NCBI GenBank assembly: GCA_905182105.1
Contig: CAJJAR010000025.1
Coordinates: 56,163 to 120,162, forward strand
DNA: 64,000 nucleotides
Direction of reading: 5' to 3'
Source of the DNA: an uncultured Paracoccaceae bacterium
Lineage (GTDB): Bacteria > Pseudomonadota > Alphaproteobacteria > Rhodobacterales > Rhodobacteraceae
Below the pieces are notes generated by a model, which saw only the letters and a program-made list of their open reading frames with translations, made no database searches and was not told the origin of the DNA. The translations under genes were made by a program, and so were the position numbers. Every line of letters begins with the position of its first letter. Position 1 is the first letter of the stretch. Below are positions 26,127-36,542 of the stretch, piece by piece.

Positions 26127-26712
26127 GTGCCCGAACGCATATCCAAGGCGCCATGGTGCCGTCCAGCCCAATTGCGCTGCCTTTTGAATGTTGTGAGACG
26201 CTTAAGCCTACAGTGCTTAACAGACCGGTCAATTCTTCTAAGCTATAGTAGCTATAATGCCGCCCGATCCCGTCACGTTTTTCGCCTGTGCCCTCTTTTA
26301 TTCCGATGTGGAATTGGCCGCTGGGTTTCAGTGTTTTGGCAAGGGCCGAAAGATGTCGCGGCATATCTGCCTTGGTCGCGTGCAGTAGGCTAAAGTTTGC
26401 CCAGATGCCATCATAGATGTTTTCGCCATCGATATCATCAAACGTTTCACACCGCGCATCGACACCGGCGTGTTTGGACGCGAGTGCAATCATTTCAGGG
26501 ACCGCATCAGTGGCAGTGACCTGAAAACCTGCTTTTGCGATTATGCCAGCAGAAGTACCGGGGCCGCATCCTAGGTCAAGAACATGACCAGCTGTGGGCA
26601 GGTTTGAAATGAAACTTGAAAGGATCGCATCGTTGATTTTGTCGCCGTCAGTGATGGCGGCATATTTCTCAGCCTGAGCAGCATAAACATCAATGGTTTC
26701 TTTATCGCTCAT
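26119..26712 (-). CDS. Class I SAM-dependent methyltransferase
   Basis: A 197-residue methyltransferase with motif [21 protein letters not shown] and the acidic loop [11 protein letters not shown], then [18 protein letters not shown] and the C-terminal strand [11 protein letters not shown]. The target (small molecule or macromolecule) is not apparent. The ATG at 26712 gives [18 protein letters not shown], a usual start for this type. It lies between ispH (4-base gap) and rnhA (8-base overlap) and is probably part of one transcript. Confidence 0.85.
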   Translation of the reverse strand: MSDKETIDVYAAQAEKYAAITDGDKINDAILSSFISNLPTAGHVLDLGCGPGTSAGIIAKAGFQVTATDAVPEMIALASKHAGVDARCETFDDIDGENIYDGIWANFSLLHATKADMPRHLSALAKTLKPSGQFHIGIKEGTGEKRDGIGRHYSYYSLEELTGLLSTVGLSVSQHSKGSAIGLDGTMAPWICVRAHG

Positions 26713-26716
26713 TGCA

Positions 26717-27667
26717 TCATCCGACTTCACGCAAGACGCGGGGGACTTTGAACTCGATGTTTTCAACGGTTGTTTCGACCAGTTCTTCGGTCACATCATA
26801 ACGCGATTTGAAGGCATCGATGACTTCGTTGATGAGGACTTCGGGGGCAGAGGCACCCGCTGTGATCCCGATAGATTTGATACCCTCAAGGCTACGCCAG
26901 TCGATATCAGCCGCGCGTTGGACGAGTTGTGCATAGTTGCATCCAGCACGTACGCCAACTTCAACAAGGCGTTTTGAATTTGAAGAATTCGGCGCACCAA
27001 CAACAAGAATGGCGTCACACTTTGGAGCCATTACTTTTACGGCTTCTTGGCGGTTGGTCGTTGCGTAGCAGATGTCTTCTTTGTGTGGCCCAACGATTTT
27101 AGGAAATCTCTTTTTGAGAGCCGCAACTATGTCTGCCGTGTCATCAACGCTAAGTGTTGTCTGTGTCACGTAGGCAAGTTGGTCGGAGTCGCGGACAGTG
27201 ACGTTAGCGACATCGCCGGGGGTTTCGACCAACAAAACTTCGCCATCAGGAAGTTGCCCCATTGTGCCTACAGTTTCAGGATGCCCTTCGTGACCGATCA
27301 TGATCATTTGCAGGCCTCGGTCCGAATGGCGCTGTGCTTCGATGTGAACTTTGCTGACCAGTGGGCAGGTCGCATCGACAAATACCATCTGGCGGGCTTG
27401 GGCTGCGTTGGGCACTGATTTTGGAACGCCGTGTGCTGAGAAGATGACGGGACGGTCATCTGGGCACTCGTCTAAGTCTTCGACAAAGATCGCCCCCTTG
27501 TTACGAAGACCATCAACAACAAATTTATTGTGAACAATTTCGTGACGGACATAAACGGGTGCGCCCCATTTATCGATTGCCATTTCAACGATTTTGATCG
27601 CGCGGTCTACGCCTGCACAAAAGCCACGTGGGGCCGCCAAGTAAAGTGTCAAAGGGGCATTGGGCAT
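26717..27667 (-). CDS. ispH: 4-hydroxy-3-methylbut-2-enyl diphosphate reductase IspH
   Basis: IspH is the last enzyme of the MEP isoprenoid pathway; its 4Fe-4S cluster reduces HMBPP to IPP and DMAPP. The 316-residue protein holds the cluster cysteines in [24 protein letters not shown] and [12 protein letters not shown], as well as [13 protein letters not shown]. The start [16 protein letters not shown] at 27667 has GGAGAG upstream; the longer open frame is discarded. Downstream are the methyltransferase and rnhA genes. Confidence 0.96.
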   Translation of the reverse strand: MPNAPLTLYLAAPRGFCAGVDRAIKIVEMAIDKWGAPVYVRHEIVHNKFVVDGLRNKGAIFVEDLDECPDDRPVIFSAHGVPKSVPNAAQARQMVFVDATCPLVSKVHIEAQRHSDRGLQMIMIGHEGHPETVGTMGQLPDGEVLLVETPGDVANVTVRDSDQLAYVTQTTLSVDDTADIVAALKKRFPKIVGPHKEDICYATTNRQEAVKVMAPKCDAILVVGAPNSSNSKRLVEVGVRAGCNYAQLVQRAADIDWRSLEGIKSIGITAGASAPEVLINEVIDAFKSRYDVTEELVETTVENIEFKVPRVLREVG

Positions 27668-27763
27668 CACTCTCTCCATCATCAGTTGTGACAAAGTTAA
27701 TATCGCCAGTCCCCAAGGTCCACCCCGCGAAGTAGCGCAGGGGATAATTGTGAAAGGACGTTG

Positions 27764-27792
27764 ATTGGTCGCCGGCTTAACCGGCAACCAAT
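27764..27792. other. Hairpin between the NYN gene and ispH
   Basis: ATTGGT-C-GCCGG (27764-27775) pairs with CCGGC-A-ACCAAT (27781-27792) apart from one C/A mismatch, directly after the NYN stop. On the minus strand no T tract follows; on the plus strand TTTTA follows. It probably marks the boundary between the two minus-strand genes, possibly a weak terminator. Confidence 0.4.
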
Positions 27793-27793
27793 T

Positions 27794-28363
27794 TTAGTGT
27801 TCTGAAGGTACTTCTTCAGGCTTTTCGGGGAATTCACGTTGTGGACGCCCAAGCACGTCTTTCAACTCTTCCAGCTCAATGAAGTTGTCAGCCTGGCGGC
27901 GTAAATCATCTGAAATCATTGGTGGGTGGCTTCGGATCGTGGAAACCACGGACACCCGAACGCCTTGACGCTGAATGCTTTCAACCAATGGACGGAAGTC
28001 GCCATCGCCTGAAAAGATAACGATGTGATCGACGTGAGGAGCAAGTCCCATGGCATCGACAGCAAGTTCGATATCCATGTTACCTTTAATTTTACGCCGG
28101 CCCATACTGTCAGTGTATTCTTTGGCCGGTTTAGTGACCATTGTAAATCCGTTGTAGTTCAGCCAATCGACCAGTGGGCGAATCGGAGAATATTCATCGT
28201 TTTCTAAAAGTGCAGTATAATAAAATGCGCGTAACAGTTTCCCGCGACGCATGAACTCTTTACGCAAAAGTTTGTAGTCGATGTCGAACCCAAGCGCTTT
28301 GGCAGCGGCATACAAATTCGATCCATCGATGAACAGCGCAAGCCGTTCGTCTTTGTAAAACAT
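27794..28363 (-). CDS. NYN domain protein (LabA/DUF88 type)
   Basis: A 189-residue PIN-like nuclease-fold protein. It starts MFYKDERLALFIDGSNLYAA with the first acidic site (FIDGSN) and has KGNMDIELAVDAMGLAPHVD and IFSGDGDFRPLVESIQRQG, the conserved Asp clusters of NYN proteins that are thought to process RNA. The tail (from about 170) is Pro/Glu-rich. Cellular targets are unknown. It is divergent from folK and upstream of ispH. Confidence 0.88.
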   Translation of the reverse strand: MFYKDERLALFIDGSNLYAAAKALGFDIDYKLLRKEFMRRGKLLRAFYYTALLENDEYSPIRPLVDWLNYNGFTMVTKPAKEYTDSMGRRKIKGNMDIELAVDAMGLAPHVDHIVIFSGDGDFRPLVESIQRQGVRVSVVSTIRSHPPMISDDLRRQADNFIELEELKDVLGRPQREFPEKPEEVPSEH

Positions 28364-28495
28364 CAAAGTACCTTTCCGAACAGCAACGCAGCCAACAATT
28401 TCGTGAGTGAAAAATAACTACGACTACGTGCCACGTCGAAAATAAGTATTTTGTACAATCAAGCAAGGTGTCATTCTGTGTGAAAAGGTGGAAAA

Positions 28496-29077
28496 GTGCA
28501 TAAGGATAAAATACAAATGATAATTGCCCTTGGGAGCAATCAACAGGCGGCTGAAGCCAGCCCTCAATTGATTATTGAGCAGGCAATTGATGCATTGCGC
28601 GGTCGTGGTCCGGTGATTCGTGAAATCAGTAGATTTTATCAAACCTCGTGTTTCCCTTTCGGTGCAGGCCCTGACTATGTAAATGCGGCTTGTTTGCTCG
28701 AAACAACGTGGTCGCCATCTGAAGTGATAGAAACGTTACATGCGGTTGAACAGGAGTTTGGACGTAAGCGCATCCAACGATGGGGACAACGAACTTTGGA
28801 CTTGGATTTGATTGCCGTCGAAGATGTTGTGTGTCCAAGCCTAAAAACACACGACAAGTGGCGTAACTTGGACTTATCGACCCAAAAGAGTGAAGCGCCC
28901 ACGGAGTTAATTGTCCCGCACCCTCGTGTGCAAGATCGCGCTTTTGTTTTAATCCCGATGATGGATATTGCGCCAGATTGGGTTCACCCAATCTTGGGCT
29001 TGAGCGTGTCTGAAATGTTGGATGCGCTACCCTCGAGCGAAAAAGTCGATGTAATACCTTTAAATGTTCAGCAATAG
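28496..29077 (+). CDS. folK: 6-hydroxymethyl-7,8-dihydropterin pyrophosphokinase
   Basis: HPPK transfers diphosphate from ATP to the pterin in folate synthesis. The protein (193 residues from the GTG at 28496, or 186 from the ATG at 28517) has IIALGSNQQ, SRFYQTSCFPFGAGPDYVNA, VEQEFGRKRIQRWGQRTLDL with the catalytic DLDLI segment, and VPHPRVQDRAFVLIPM. AAGGA lies ten bases before the ATG and AAGGTGG before the GTG, so the start is undecided. It precedes rpoZ, as in many alphaproteobacteria. Confidence 0.93.
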   Translation: MHKDKIQMIIALGSNQQAAEASPQLIIEQAIDALRGRGPVIREISRFYQTSCFPFGAGPDYVNAACLLETTWSPSEVIETLHAVEQEFGRKRIQRWGQRTLDLDLIAVEDVVCPSLKTHDKWRNLDLSTQKSEAPTELIVPHPRVQDRAFVLIPMMDIAPDWVHPILGLSVSEMLDALPSSEKVDVIPLNVQQ

Positions 29078-29147
29078 ACGCTTGTAAACTTAGCAAAAGG
29101 GCAATAGATAACGGCCCTCAATACTTACCAAATTTTGGAGCTTGGCC

Positions 29148-29501
29148 ATGGCCCGCGTAACCGTAGAAGACTGTGTAGACAAGGTTCCGAACCGTTTCGA
29201 CCTGGTGATGCTTGCATCCCATCGTGCGCGCGAAATTTCCGCCGGTTCAGCAATCACTGTTAATCGTGACAATGACAAAAACCCTGTAGTTTCTTTGCGT
29301 GAAATCGCTGAAGAAACACAAAGTGCCGCTGATCTGCGTGAGCGGATGATCGAAAGCAACCAGACGCAAATCGAAGTCGATGAGGCTGAAGAAGATGCGA
29401 TGGCTTTGTTGATGGGCGCTGAACAAGACAAGCCAGAAGAAGACAGCATGAACGAAGAAATGTTGCTTCGCCAATTGATGGCTGCACAAGGCCAAAGCTA
29501 A
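29148..29501 (+). CDS. rpoZ: RNA polymerase omega subunit
   Basis: Omega clamps the C-terminal tail of beta' and helps assemble RNA polymerase; in proteobacteria it forms part of the ppGpp site 1. The 117-residue protein starts [20 protein letters not shown], with [13 protein letters not shown] and [12 protein letters not shown]. It has an acidic tail rich in Glu and Met. GGAG lies seven bases before the ATG. It is followed directly by rel, a functional pairing. Confidence 0.97.
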   Translation: MARVTVEDCVDKVPNRFDLVMLASHRAREISAGSAITVNRDNDKNPVVSLREIAEETQSAADLRERMIESNQTQIEVDEAEEDAMALLMGAEQDKPEEDSMNEEMLLRQLMAAQGQS

Positions 29502-29526
29502 GGCCAAACGCTAGGATGCGGACCAA

Positions 29527-31668
29527 ATGATATCTGCCGACGATCTGATCGCGCTGGTCCGCAACTACAACCCCAAAACTAATGAAGCGCTTATCCGCTC
29601 TGCATATGAGTTTGGAGCAGAAATGCATGACGGCCAGTTCCGTCATTCTGGTGAGCCATATTTTAGCCATCCAGTCGCGGTTGCCGCGATCCTAACTGAG
29701 CAGGACTTGGATGATGGCACTATAATTACCGCCCTTTTGCATGACACTATTGAAGACACCAAAGCATCATATGCTTCGGTGTCGGATTTGTTTGGCGAAG
29801 AAGTTGCCAAGCTGGTTGATGGCGTTACCAAACTGACCAATCTCCAGCTAAACAGTTCAGAAACCAAACAAGCAGAAAACTTTCGCAAACTGTTCATGGC
29901 GATGTCCAAGGACATGCGCGTTATTTTGGTGAAGCTGGCTGACCGCCTTCACAATATGCGCACCATCAAATCCATGCGTCCTGAGAAACAGGTTCAAAAA
30001 GCCCGTGAAACTATGGATATATTTGCACCACTGGCTGGCCGTATGGGTATGCAATGGATGCGTGAAGAGCTGGAAGATTTGGCATTTCGTGTTCTAAACC
30101 CTGAAGGCCGATCAAGCATTATGCGACGTTTTGTAAGCCTTCAACGTGAGACTGGCGATGTGATCGAGCGCATCACTGGCGATATGCGGATGGAGTTGAA
30201 AAAAGTGGACATTGATGCCGAAGTGTTTGGACGGGCGAAAAAACCATATTCGATTTGGCGCAAGATGCAGGAAAAGGATCAATCCTTTAGCCGTCTTAGC
30301 GATATTTATGGTTTTCGTATCGTGACACATAGTGAAGAAGACAGCTATCGAACGTTGGGGGCGATCCACCAACGTTGGAGCGCAGTACCTGGTCGTTTTA
30401 AGGACTATATAAGCCAGCCCAAAACCAATGGTTATCGGTCTATTCATACGACAGTTTCTGGACGTGATGGTAAACGGGTTGAGGTCCAAATTCGGACTCG
30501 CCAGATGCACGATGTGGCTGAAACAGGCGTTGCTGCGCATTGGTCTTACAAAGATGGGGTCCGCACGCAGAACCCTTTTGCTGTTGATCCAGCTAAGTGG
30601 ATTTCGCAACTTACAGAACAGTTTGATGGCGAAGATGATCACGAGGACTTCTTAGAAGCAGTTAAGCTTGAGATGTATTCAGATCAGGTGTTTTGCTTCA
30701 CACCTAAGGGCGAAGTGGTTAAATTGCCCCGTGGTGCAACGCCAATTGATTTTGCTTATGCTATCCATACGCGGATCGGCAACGCATGCGTTGGTTCAAA
30801 AATTGACGGAATGCGCGTCCCGTTGTGGACACGAGTAAAGAATGGCCAGTCTGTTGAAATTATCACTGCCGAAGGTCAATCGCCACAAACCACGTGGCTT
30901 GAGATTGCGACTACAGGCAAAGCTAAAACTGCGATCCGTCGTTCTCTTCGTGAGGCAGATCGGGACAGTTTTATTAAACTTGGTCGTGAATTGGCCAGAT
31001 CAGCATTCGCCAATGTGGGACAGAAATCCACTGAGAAGGTTTTAGAAGCTGCGGCGCAAGTCTTGCGGCTAAAAAAACCTGATGAGGTTTTAGCTCGTTT
31101 GGGCAGCGCTGAGTTGACAGGTCGTCAGGTCGTTCAGGCTATTTATCCCGAATTAACCGCGCAAAAGGGAACACCCGTCGACTCAAGTCGTGCAGTTATC
31201 GGGTTGGAAGCAGGGCAGTCGTTTGAGCGTGCAAAGTGTTGTCAGCCACTTCCTGACGAGCGAATTGTTGGCATCAGTATGCGCGGGCGTGGGGTCGTTG
31301 TTCATACGATCGATTGCGAAAAGTTGATCATATTGGAAGATCGGCTGGATGATTGGTTAGACCTTCATTGGCACGATGGAAGCCATGCCGCAGAATATAC
31401 CGCTACGCTTCGTATGACGATTGGCAACGGAGCTGGCGTTTTAGGTAGGGTTTGCTCCTTGATCGGTGAGACCGGAGCCAATATCTCTGATTTGAGATTC
31501 ATGGACCGTAAGCCAGATTATTTCTTGTTACTGATTGATGTTGATTTACGTGATGTACAGCATTTGCATACGCTTACTGGTGCACTAAGTGCTCAAGACG
31601 GCGTAGCGGCGATTGAGCGATATAGAAACATAGATCTACCCGACGCAGGTGCTGCGAAATCGGGATGA
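29527..31668 (+). CDS. Bifunctional (p)ppGpp synthetase/hydrolase (Rel/SpoT)
   Basis: The 713-residue stringent response enzyme has all expected domains: HD hydrolase (RHSGEPYFSHPVAVAAIL, LLHDTIEDTKASYA), synthetase (IYGFRIVTHSEEDSYRTLG, GRFKDYISQPKTNGYRSIHT), TGS (VFCFTPKGEVVKLPRGATPI) and a C-terminal ACT domain (MTIGNGAGVLGRVCSLIGET). The intact HD site and RFKD motif indicate both activities, the usual case where it is the only long RSH protein. It lies between rpoZ and the DUF2062 gene. Confidence 0.95.
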   Translation: MISADDLIALVRNYNPKTNEALIRSAYEFGAEMHDGQFRHSGEPYFSHPVAVAAILTEQDLDDGTIITALLHDTIEDTKASYASVSDLFGEEVAKLVDGVTKLTNLQLNSSETKQAENFRKLFMAMSKDMRVILVKLADRLHNMRTIKSMRPEKQVQKARETMDIFAPLAGRMGMQWMREELEDLAFRVLNPEGRSSIMRRFVSLQRETGDVIERITGDMRMELKKVDIDAEVFGRAKKPYSIWRKMQEKDQSFSRLSDIYGFRIVTHSEEDSYRTLGAIHQRWSAVPGRFKDYISQPKTNGYRSIHTTVSGRDGKRVEVQIRTRQMHDVAETGVAAHWSYKDGVRTQNPFAVDPAKWISQLTEQFDGEDDHEDFLEAVKLEMYSDQVFCFTPKGEVVKLPRGATPIDFAYAIHTRIGNACVGSKIDGMRVPLWTRVKNGQSVEIITAEGQSPQTTWLEIATTGKAKTAIRRSLREADRDSFIKLGRELARSAFANVGQKSTEKVLEAAAQVLRLKKPDEVLARLGSAELTGRQVVQAIYPELTAQKGTPVDSSRAVIGLEAGQSFERAKCCQPLPDERIVGISMRGRGVVVHTIDCEKLIILEDRLDDWLDLHWHDGSHAAEYTATLRMTIGNGAGVLGRVCSLIGETGANISDLRFMDRKPDYFLLLIDVDLRDVQHLHTLTGALSAQDGVAAIERYRNIDLPDAGAAKSG

Positions 31669-31687
31669 CCGATAGAGGACATTAACG

Positions 31688-32341
31688 GTGATTTTTAAAC
31701 GCCGCGATCCAAAAACATATCTGCGTTCGGTGGTCGAATTTCTTTGGCCGCGTGGCGGTTGGGCGCGTGCGTTTCATTATGTGCGTCACCGCTTGCGCCG
31801 CCTTCCAGATAGTCCAGAACGGATTGCGCGTGGAATTTGGGCGGGTGTATTTGCCGCCTTCACCCCATTCTATACCATGCATTTCGTTGTTGCCGTTTTT
31901 ATGGCCAAACTCATGCGTGGGAACATGTTGGCGTCCTTGATGGGTACGTTTTTTGGTAATCCTCTGACCTATGTTCCAATTGCTGTGATGTCGTTGCAAA
32001 CGGGGCACTGGCTGCTTGGTACTGAAATGGCTGTTGATGCGCATCGCTCTTTTGGTGGTAAGCTCGCGGATGCAGGTGGGGACCTTATATATAATCTCAA
32101 GGCAGTATGGATGGGGCGGCCAACGGATTGGCATGGTATCTCCGTTTTTTATGACGAGATTTTCTATCCTTACATGGTTGGCGGTATAATCCCAGGAATC
32201 GTGTTTGGAACGATATGCTATTATATTAGCGTCCCTTTGATCCGTGCCTATCAGCATCGACGCAAGGGCGTTATCAAAGCAAAATTCGAAGCACTAAAGG
32301 CTAAGGCAGGTGCAAAAGCAGAAGCTAAGCGTAAAGCTTAA
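31688..32341 (+). CDS. DUF2062 domain membrane protein
   Basis: A 217-residue protein beginning from a GTG with MIFKRRDPKTYLRSVVEFLW and RAFHYVRHRLRRLPDSPERI, then the DUF2062 core ARGIWAGVFAAFTPFYTMHF, FGNPLTYVPIAVMSLQTGHW with two to three membrane helices, and a basic Lys/Ala-rich tail. The function is not known. It sits between rel and pdxJ as is common in the family Rhodobacteraceae, possibly part of the same transcript. Confidence 0.85.
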   Translation: MIFKRRDPKTYLRSVVEFLWPRGGWARAFHYVRHRLRRLPDSPERIARGIWAGVFAAFTPFYTMHFVVAVFMAKLMRGNMLASLMGTFFGNPLTYVPIAVMSLQTGHWLLGTEMAVDAHRSFGGKLADAGGDLIYNLKAVWMGRPTDWHGISVFYDEIFYPYMVGGIIPGIVFGTICYYISVPLIRAYQHRRKGVIKAKFEALKAKAGAKAEAKRKA

Positions 32342-32459
32342 GTAGAGGTTACAGACAACGAGTAAGTTATCGCGTGTTGATACAATTCTCATGTGTACTA
32401 ATATTCATTCGTGATTGTATCCCTGTAGACACAACCTGAATCGCAATCTGAGGTACCCA

Positions 32460-33221
32460 ATGACTACATCTGAAAAACTACGTTTGGGCGTAAATATAGA
32501 CCATGTTGCGACCGTTCGTAATGCGCGTGGTGGCCATACACCTGATCCTTTGCGTGCCGCACGCATTGCACAGGAAGCTGGTGCTGATGGAATAACAGCA
32601 CATTTACGCGAAGATCGCAGGCATATTTCTGATGCTGACATCGAAGGCTTGATGGACATGTTAACAGTGCCTTTGAACTTTGAGATGGCAGCGACTGATG
32701 AGATGCAGAAAATTGCGCTGCGCCATAAGCCGCATGCGGTCTGTATAGTACCTGAGAAACGGGAAGAGCGTACGACCGAAGGTGGCCTAGAGGTTGCACG
32801 TGAAGAGAACCGGTTGGCGCATTATATCGCGCCTTTGCGTGATGCAGGGTGTCGCGTATCAATCTTTATTGCGGCGGACGTTCGCCAAATTGATGCGGCC
32901 CATCGTATCGGTGCGCAGGTTATTGAACTTCATTCGGGCGCTTATTGTGATGCGCATCATGAAGACCGGATTGAAGACTGTGACCGCGAGCTGAAAAGTC
33001 TGTGCGAGATGAGCACTTATGCACATTCTTTGGGTCTTGAAGTGCACGTTGGGCATGGTTTGACATATGAAACGGTTAAGCCTGTTGCGGCGTTTCCAGA
33101 AGTTATGGAGCTGAACATCGGTCACTTCCTAATCGGCGAAGCAATTTTTCGCGGATTGCAGCCAGCGATGGCTGAGATGCGCCGCTTGATGGATGAAGCC
33201 CGCGCTGGAAATTTTGCGTGA
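32460..33221 (+). CDS. pdxJ: Pyridoxine 5'-phosphate synthase
   Basis: PdxJ condenses 1-deoxyxylulose 5-phosphate with 3-amino-2-oxopropyl phosphate in vitamin B6 synthesis. The 253-residue TIM barrel has [66 protein letters not shown] and [17 protein letters not shown]. The ATG at 32460 has GAGG seven bases upstream; an upstream in-frame start is rejected. Its stop overlaps the acpS start (GTGA). Confidence 0.97.
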   Translation: MTTSEKLRLGVNIDHVATVRNARGGHTPDPLRAARIAQEAGADGITAHLREDRRHISDADIEGLMDMLTVPLNFEMAATDEMQKIALRHKPHAVCIVPEKREERTTEGGLEVAREENRLAHYIAPLRDAGCRVSIFIAADVRQIDAAHRIGAQVIELHSGAYCDAHHEDRIEDCDRELKSLCEMSTYAHSLGLEVHVGHGLTYETVKPVAAFPEVMELNIGHFLIGEAIFRGLQPAMAEMRRLMDEARAGNFA

Positions 33222-33619
33222 TCTTGGGGATTGGAACTGATCTGGCCAACATTGAGCGTATTCAAGGTACGCTTGATCGTTTTGGGGATAGGTTTCGCAA
33301 TCGCGTGTTTACCGAAGTTGAACAGGCTAAAGCTGAACGCCGGAAAGATGTTGCTGGCACATACGCTAAGCGTTGGGCCGCAAAAGAGGCATGTTCAAAA
33401 GCGCTAGGTACCGGTCTAAGCATGGGTATTTCTTGGCGCGATATGTCCGTTACCAATTTGAAGACAGGCCAGCCAACAATGGCGGTTACAGGGTGGGCTG
33501 CTGAGCGTTTGGCAGCTATGACTCCAGTGGGTCATGAGGCTGTAATCCACGTAACTTTGACGGATGATCACCCTTGGGCACAAGCATTTGTCGTTATCGA
33601 AGCACGTCCCATAGCTTGA
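33218..33619 (+). CDS. acpS: Holo-ACP synthase
   Basis: AcpS attaches phosphopantetheine from CoA to acyl carrier protein. The 133-residue protein starts from GTG with [20 protein letters not shown] (magnesium-binding Asp) and has [20 protein letters not shown] (second site Glu in KEA) and [17 protein letters not shown]. It overlaps pdxJ by 4 bases and precedes lepB. Confidence 0.96.
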   Translation: MILGIGTDLANIERIQGTLDRFGDRFRNRVFTEVEQAKAERRKDVAGTYAKRWAAKEACSKALGTGLSMGISWRDMSVTNLKTGQPTMAVTGWAAERLAAMTPVGHEAVIHVTLTDDHPWAQAFVVIEARPIA

Positions 33620-33677
33620 CTTGATGGCGTGGGGGTCGCATGTACCCTTCAACCAATCGAGTAGGGATGATTTAAAG

Positions 33678-34514
33678 ATGGCTCAGGCTAAAAAAGAAGG
33701 AAATCAGATCATCGAGTCTATTAAGACCGTGGTCTATGCGTTGCTCATTGCAGGTGTTTTTCGCACTCTATTCTTCCAGCCATTCTGGATTCCATCAGGT
33801 TCAATGAAGGAAACCCTTTTGATTGGTGATTTCCTATTCGTGAATAAGATGGCTTATGGCTATTCATATGCGTCCTGTCCCAGTATTCGCCTTGATCGTT
33901 TTGGCGTAAACCTAGACGCCCAGAAAATTTGCGGTGCGTTTGATAGCGACAACAACCGTTTCTGGGCCGGTGATCCTGAACGTGGCGATGTTGTGGTGTT
34001 TCGTCATCCTGTTAATGGAACAGACTATATCAAGCGTTTGGTCGGATTGCCTGGTGATAAAGTGCAGGTCAAAGATGGCATTCTACATCTGAACGACGTT
34101 GCCGTGCCACAAACACCTGTTGGGACATTCACAGAAGTTAAAGGTCCGCAGGGTCCACATCGTCTTGAGCCAAGATGCGAAAATGGTCCGGTTGGTGAAG
34201 GCGCGATTTGCGAGAAATCCCGCTGGACTGAAACACTTCCCGATGGATCACAACACGTTGTTTTAAATATCGCGAACCAAGGCCAAGACAACACACGTAT
34301 TTTCCTTGTGCCCGAGGGGCACTATTTTTTCATGGGTGATAATCGCGATAACTCAACTGATAGCCGATTTGCCCAGCTTGGTGGAGGGGTTGGATTTGTA
34401 CCTTATGAAAACCTAATTGGTCGTGCTGATCGGATCATGTTCTCGTCCGCTGGCAGCTCAATGCTGTATTTCTGGACTTGGCGTAGCGACCGTTTCTTTA
34501 AGGGTGTAAATTGA
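33678..34514 (+). CDS. lepB: Signal peptidase I
   Basis: LepB cleaves signal peptides of exported proteins at the outer face of the inner membrane. The 278-residue protein has one N-terminal membrane segment (VVYALLIAGVFRTLFFQPF), the catalytic Ser in IPSGSMKETLLIGDF (S42), the catalytic Lys in GTDYIKRLVGLPGDKV (about K120), and the late GDNRDNSTDSR box. The ATG at 33678 is taken because it begins the cytoplasmic MAQAKKEGNQ. A 30-residue Cys-containing insert (about 60-80 and 170-190) is common in the group. Confidence 0.96.
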   Translation: MAQAKKEGNQIIESIKTVVYALLIAGVFRTLFFQPFWIPSGSMKETLLIGDFLFVNKMAYGYSYASCPSIRLDRFGVNLDAQKICGAFDSDNNRFWAGDPERGDVVVFRHPVNGTDYIKRLVGLPGDKVQVKDGILHLNDVAVPQTPVGTFTEVKGPQGPHRLEPRCENGPVGEGAICEKSRWTETLPDGSQHVVLNIANQGQDNTRIFLVPEGHYFFMGDNRDNSTDSRFAQLGGGVGFVPYENLIGRADRIMFSSAGSSMLYFWTWRSDRFFKGVN

Positions 34515-34557
34515 TACGAATGAACAAATATGGGTCGATAGTGTTGGGTGACTGGCT

Positions 34558-35238
34558 ATGAAGCTGAGTGCTGAACTAAAGGCCTTTGAGGTTCGTATTG
34601 GCTATGCGTTTGAAGATACTGCGCTCTTATCACGCGCTGTGACGCACTCATCGATGTCGTCCAACACGCGCAGTGACAACCAGCGCATGGAATTTCTTGG
34701 AGACCGCGTGCTGGGGCTTGTAATGTCTGAGGCGCTATACCTCAGCGATATGGAAGCTGCCGAAGGTCAGCTTGCACCACGCTACAACGCGTTGGTGCGT
34801 AAAGAGACCTGTGCAGACGTTGCCCGCGAGATTGGTATCGGTGAGGTCTTGCGCCTTGGCCGGTCCGAGATGATTTCTGGAGGTCGTCGAAAGCAAGCGT
34901 TGTTGGGCGATGCGATGGAAGCTGTCATTGCCGCTGTATATCTTGACGCTGGATATGACACGGCACGCGACTTTATCCTAAGGTTTTGGAAGACAAGGAT
35001 TGAGGGGGTTGAAGACGATGCACGTGATCCAAAAACGGCACTACAAGAATGGGCACAAGCCCGCCGAATGAACCCACCGAAGTATGTTGAAACGTCTCGA
35101 AGCGGACCCGACCATGCACCTGTGTTCACAATAGCAGCCCGACTCGACTCTGGGGCTGAGGCGATTGCGACAGCAGGATCAAAACGACAAGCAGAACAGG
35201 CAGCGGCCAAAGCGCTTTTGTCGGAATTGGAGAATTAA
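34558..35238 (+). CDS. rnc: Ribonuclease III
   Basis: RNase III cuts double-stranded RNA, including the rRNA precursor. The 226-residue protein has the signature [20 protein letters not shown], the second acidic site in [19 protein letters not shown], and a C-terminal double-stranded RNA-binding domain ([35 protein letters not shown]). Its stop is one base from the era start, the usual coupling. Confidence 0.96.
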   Translation: MKLSAELKAFEVRIGYAFEDTALLSRAVTHSSMSSNTRSDNQRMEFLGDRVLGLVMSEALYLSDMEAAEGQLAPRYNALVRKETCADVAREIGIGEVLRLGRSEMISGGRRKQALLGDAMEAVIAAVYLDAGYDTARDFILRFWKTRIEGVEDDARDPKTALQEWAQARRMNPPKYVETSRSGPDHAPVFTIAARLDSGAEAIATAGSKRQAEQAAAKALLSELEN

Positions 35239-35239
35239 C

Positions 35240-36148
35240 ATGACCACCCGCGCAGGCTTTGTAGCCCTAATCGGCGAACCGAATGCAGGTAAGTCAACTT
35301 TACTCAACCGAATGGTTGGGGCAAAAGTATCTATCGTAACGCACAAAGTGCAAACAACGCGGGCCCGCATCCGTGGTGTCGCGATGGAAGGTGAGACGCA
35401 AATCATTTTTGTCGATACGCCAGGCTTGTTCGCACCAAAGCGCCGTTTAGATCGTGCAATGGTTGCAGCGGCTTGGAGTGGTGCTGCTGATGCGGACGTT
35501 GTGGTTCTTTTGGTAGAAGCCAATCGTGGTATCACTGAGGGCGTAGAGCGCATCCTCGAGGGCCTGAATGACATCGGTGAGCATCGCAAGGTTGTGTTGG
35601 CTGTGAACAAGATCGACCGCGTCGAGGCCCCTAAATTGTTGGGCCTGACCAAAGCGTTAAACGAGCGGTATCCGTTTACAGAAACATTCCTAATTTCTGC
35701 TGAGAAAGGCCACGGCGTTGATACACTGCGCAAGTGGTTGGCAGAAGAAGTGCCAGAAGGGCCGTGGTTGTATCCGGAAGATCAAATCGCTGACCTTCCG
35801 CTTCGCATGATTGCGGCAGAAATGACCCGTGAAAAGTTGACTCTGCGCCTTCATCAAGAACTGCCATACCAGCTGACTGTCGAAACAGAAAAATGGGAAG
35901 AGCGCAAAGATGGATCTGCACGTATTGACCAGATCATCTACGTTGTCCGGGATGGGCACAAAGGCATTCTATTGGGCCACAAAGGTGAAACTATCAAAGC
36001 GGTTTCAAAAGCTTCGCGTGAAGAGTTGGAAGAGTTCCTTGGTCGCCGCGTGCACCTGTTTCTGCAGGTTAAAGTCCGCAGTGGTTGGTTGGACGAAGCT
36101 GAACGCTATTCTGAAATGGGTCTGAATTTCAAAGACGGAAATGCCTGA
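35240..36148 (+). CDS. era: GTPase Era
   Basis: Era is a GTPase that binds the 3' end of 16S rRNA during 30S maturation. The 302-residue protein has the P-loop GEPNAGKST at about 12-20, the switch region VTHKVQTTRARIRGV, DTPGLF, NKIDRVEAP, and a C-terminal KH domain (GHKGETIKAVSKASREELEE). The ATG at 35240 follows the rnc stop directly; the longer frame inside rnc is rejected. Confidence 0.97.
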   Translation: MTTRAGFVALIGEPNAGKSTLLNRMVGAKVSIVTHKVQTTRARIRGVAMEGETQIIFVDTPGLFAPKRRLDRAMVAAAWSGAADADVVVLLVEANRGITEGVERILEGLNDIGEHRKVVLAVNKIDRVEAPKLLGLTKALNERYPFTETFLISAEKGHGVDTLRKWLAEEVPEGPWLYPEDQIADLPLRMIAAEMTREKLTLRLHQELPYQLTVETEKWEERKDGSARIDQIIYVVRDGHKGILLGHKGETIKAVSKASREELEEFLGRRVHLFLQVKVRSGWLDEAERYSEMGLNFKDGNA

Positions 36149-36211
36149 ACCAATCGCCAGCCGGCCCTTCGGGGAGAGTTTATTGGGTAAGACGAAGCCC
36201 AAGGGGTGCGC

Positions 36212-36541
36212 ATGGCAAAGCTAACCTCACGCTTTTGGGTGGATGCGTACCTCACGCGTTTGCGCGTGTTTGATATTCCTGCTTTTGTTGTTGCCCATGG
36301 TGACGATACGGGTGGTGCGGTTTTGGTGAAGTTGAGCACGTTGGATGGCAAAGCCGCCTTATTTCAGCGTTCCTTTGATCTGATGACTGGGGAACGAAGT
36401 TGGTTGGAATTGACAAGTGGGTCAAATCTGGATGTTGATGCATCCATCGATCGCCAAAAAGGTTTTGATCCAGATGTGTGGGTGATCGAAGTCGAGGATC
36501 GATCAGGTCGTCATCTATTAGATCAAGAAGGACTGTTCTGA
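36212..36541 (+). CDS. DUF1491 family protein
   Basis: A 109-residue soluble protein with [40 protein letters not shown] and [20 protein letters not shown], the complete DUF1491 pattern. The family is confined to alphaproteobacteria as far as I know and has no known function. The ATG at 36212 is chosen because GGGG lies six bases upstream. It sits between era and recO, one base before recO, a conserved position. Confidence 0.85.
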   Translation: MAKLTSRFWVDAYLTRLRVFDIPAFVVAHGDDTGGAVLVKLSTLDGKAALFQRSFDLMTGERSWLELTSGSNLDVDASIDRQKGFDPDVWVIEVEDRSGRHLLDQEGLF

Positions 36542-36542
36542 T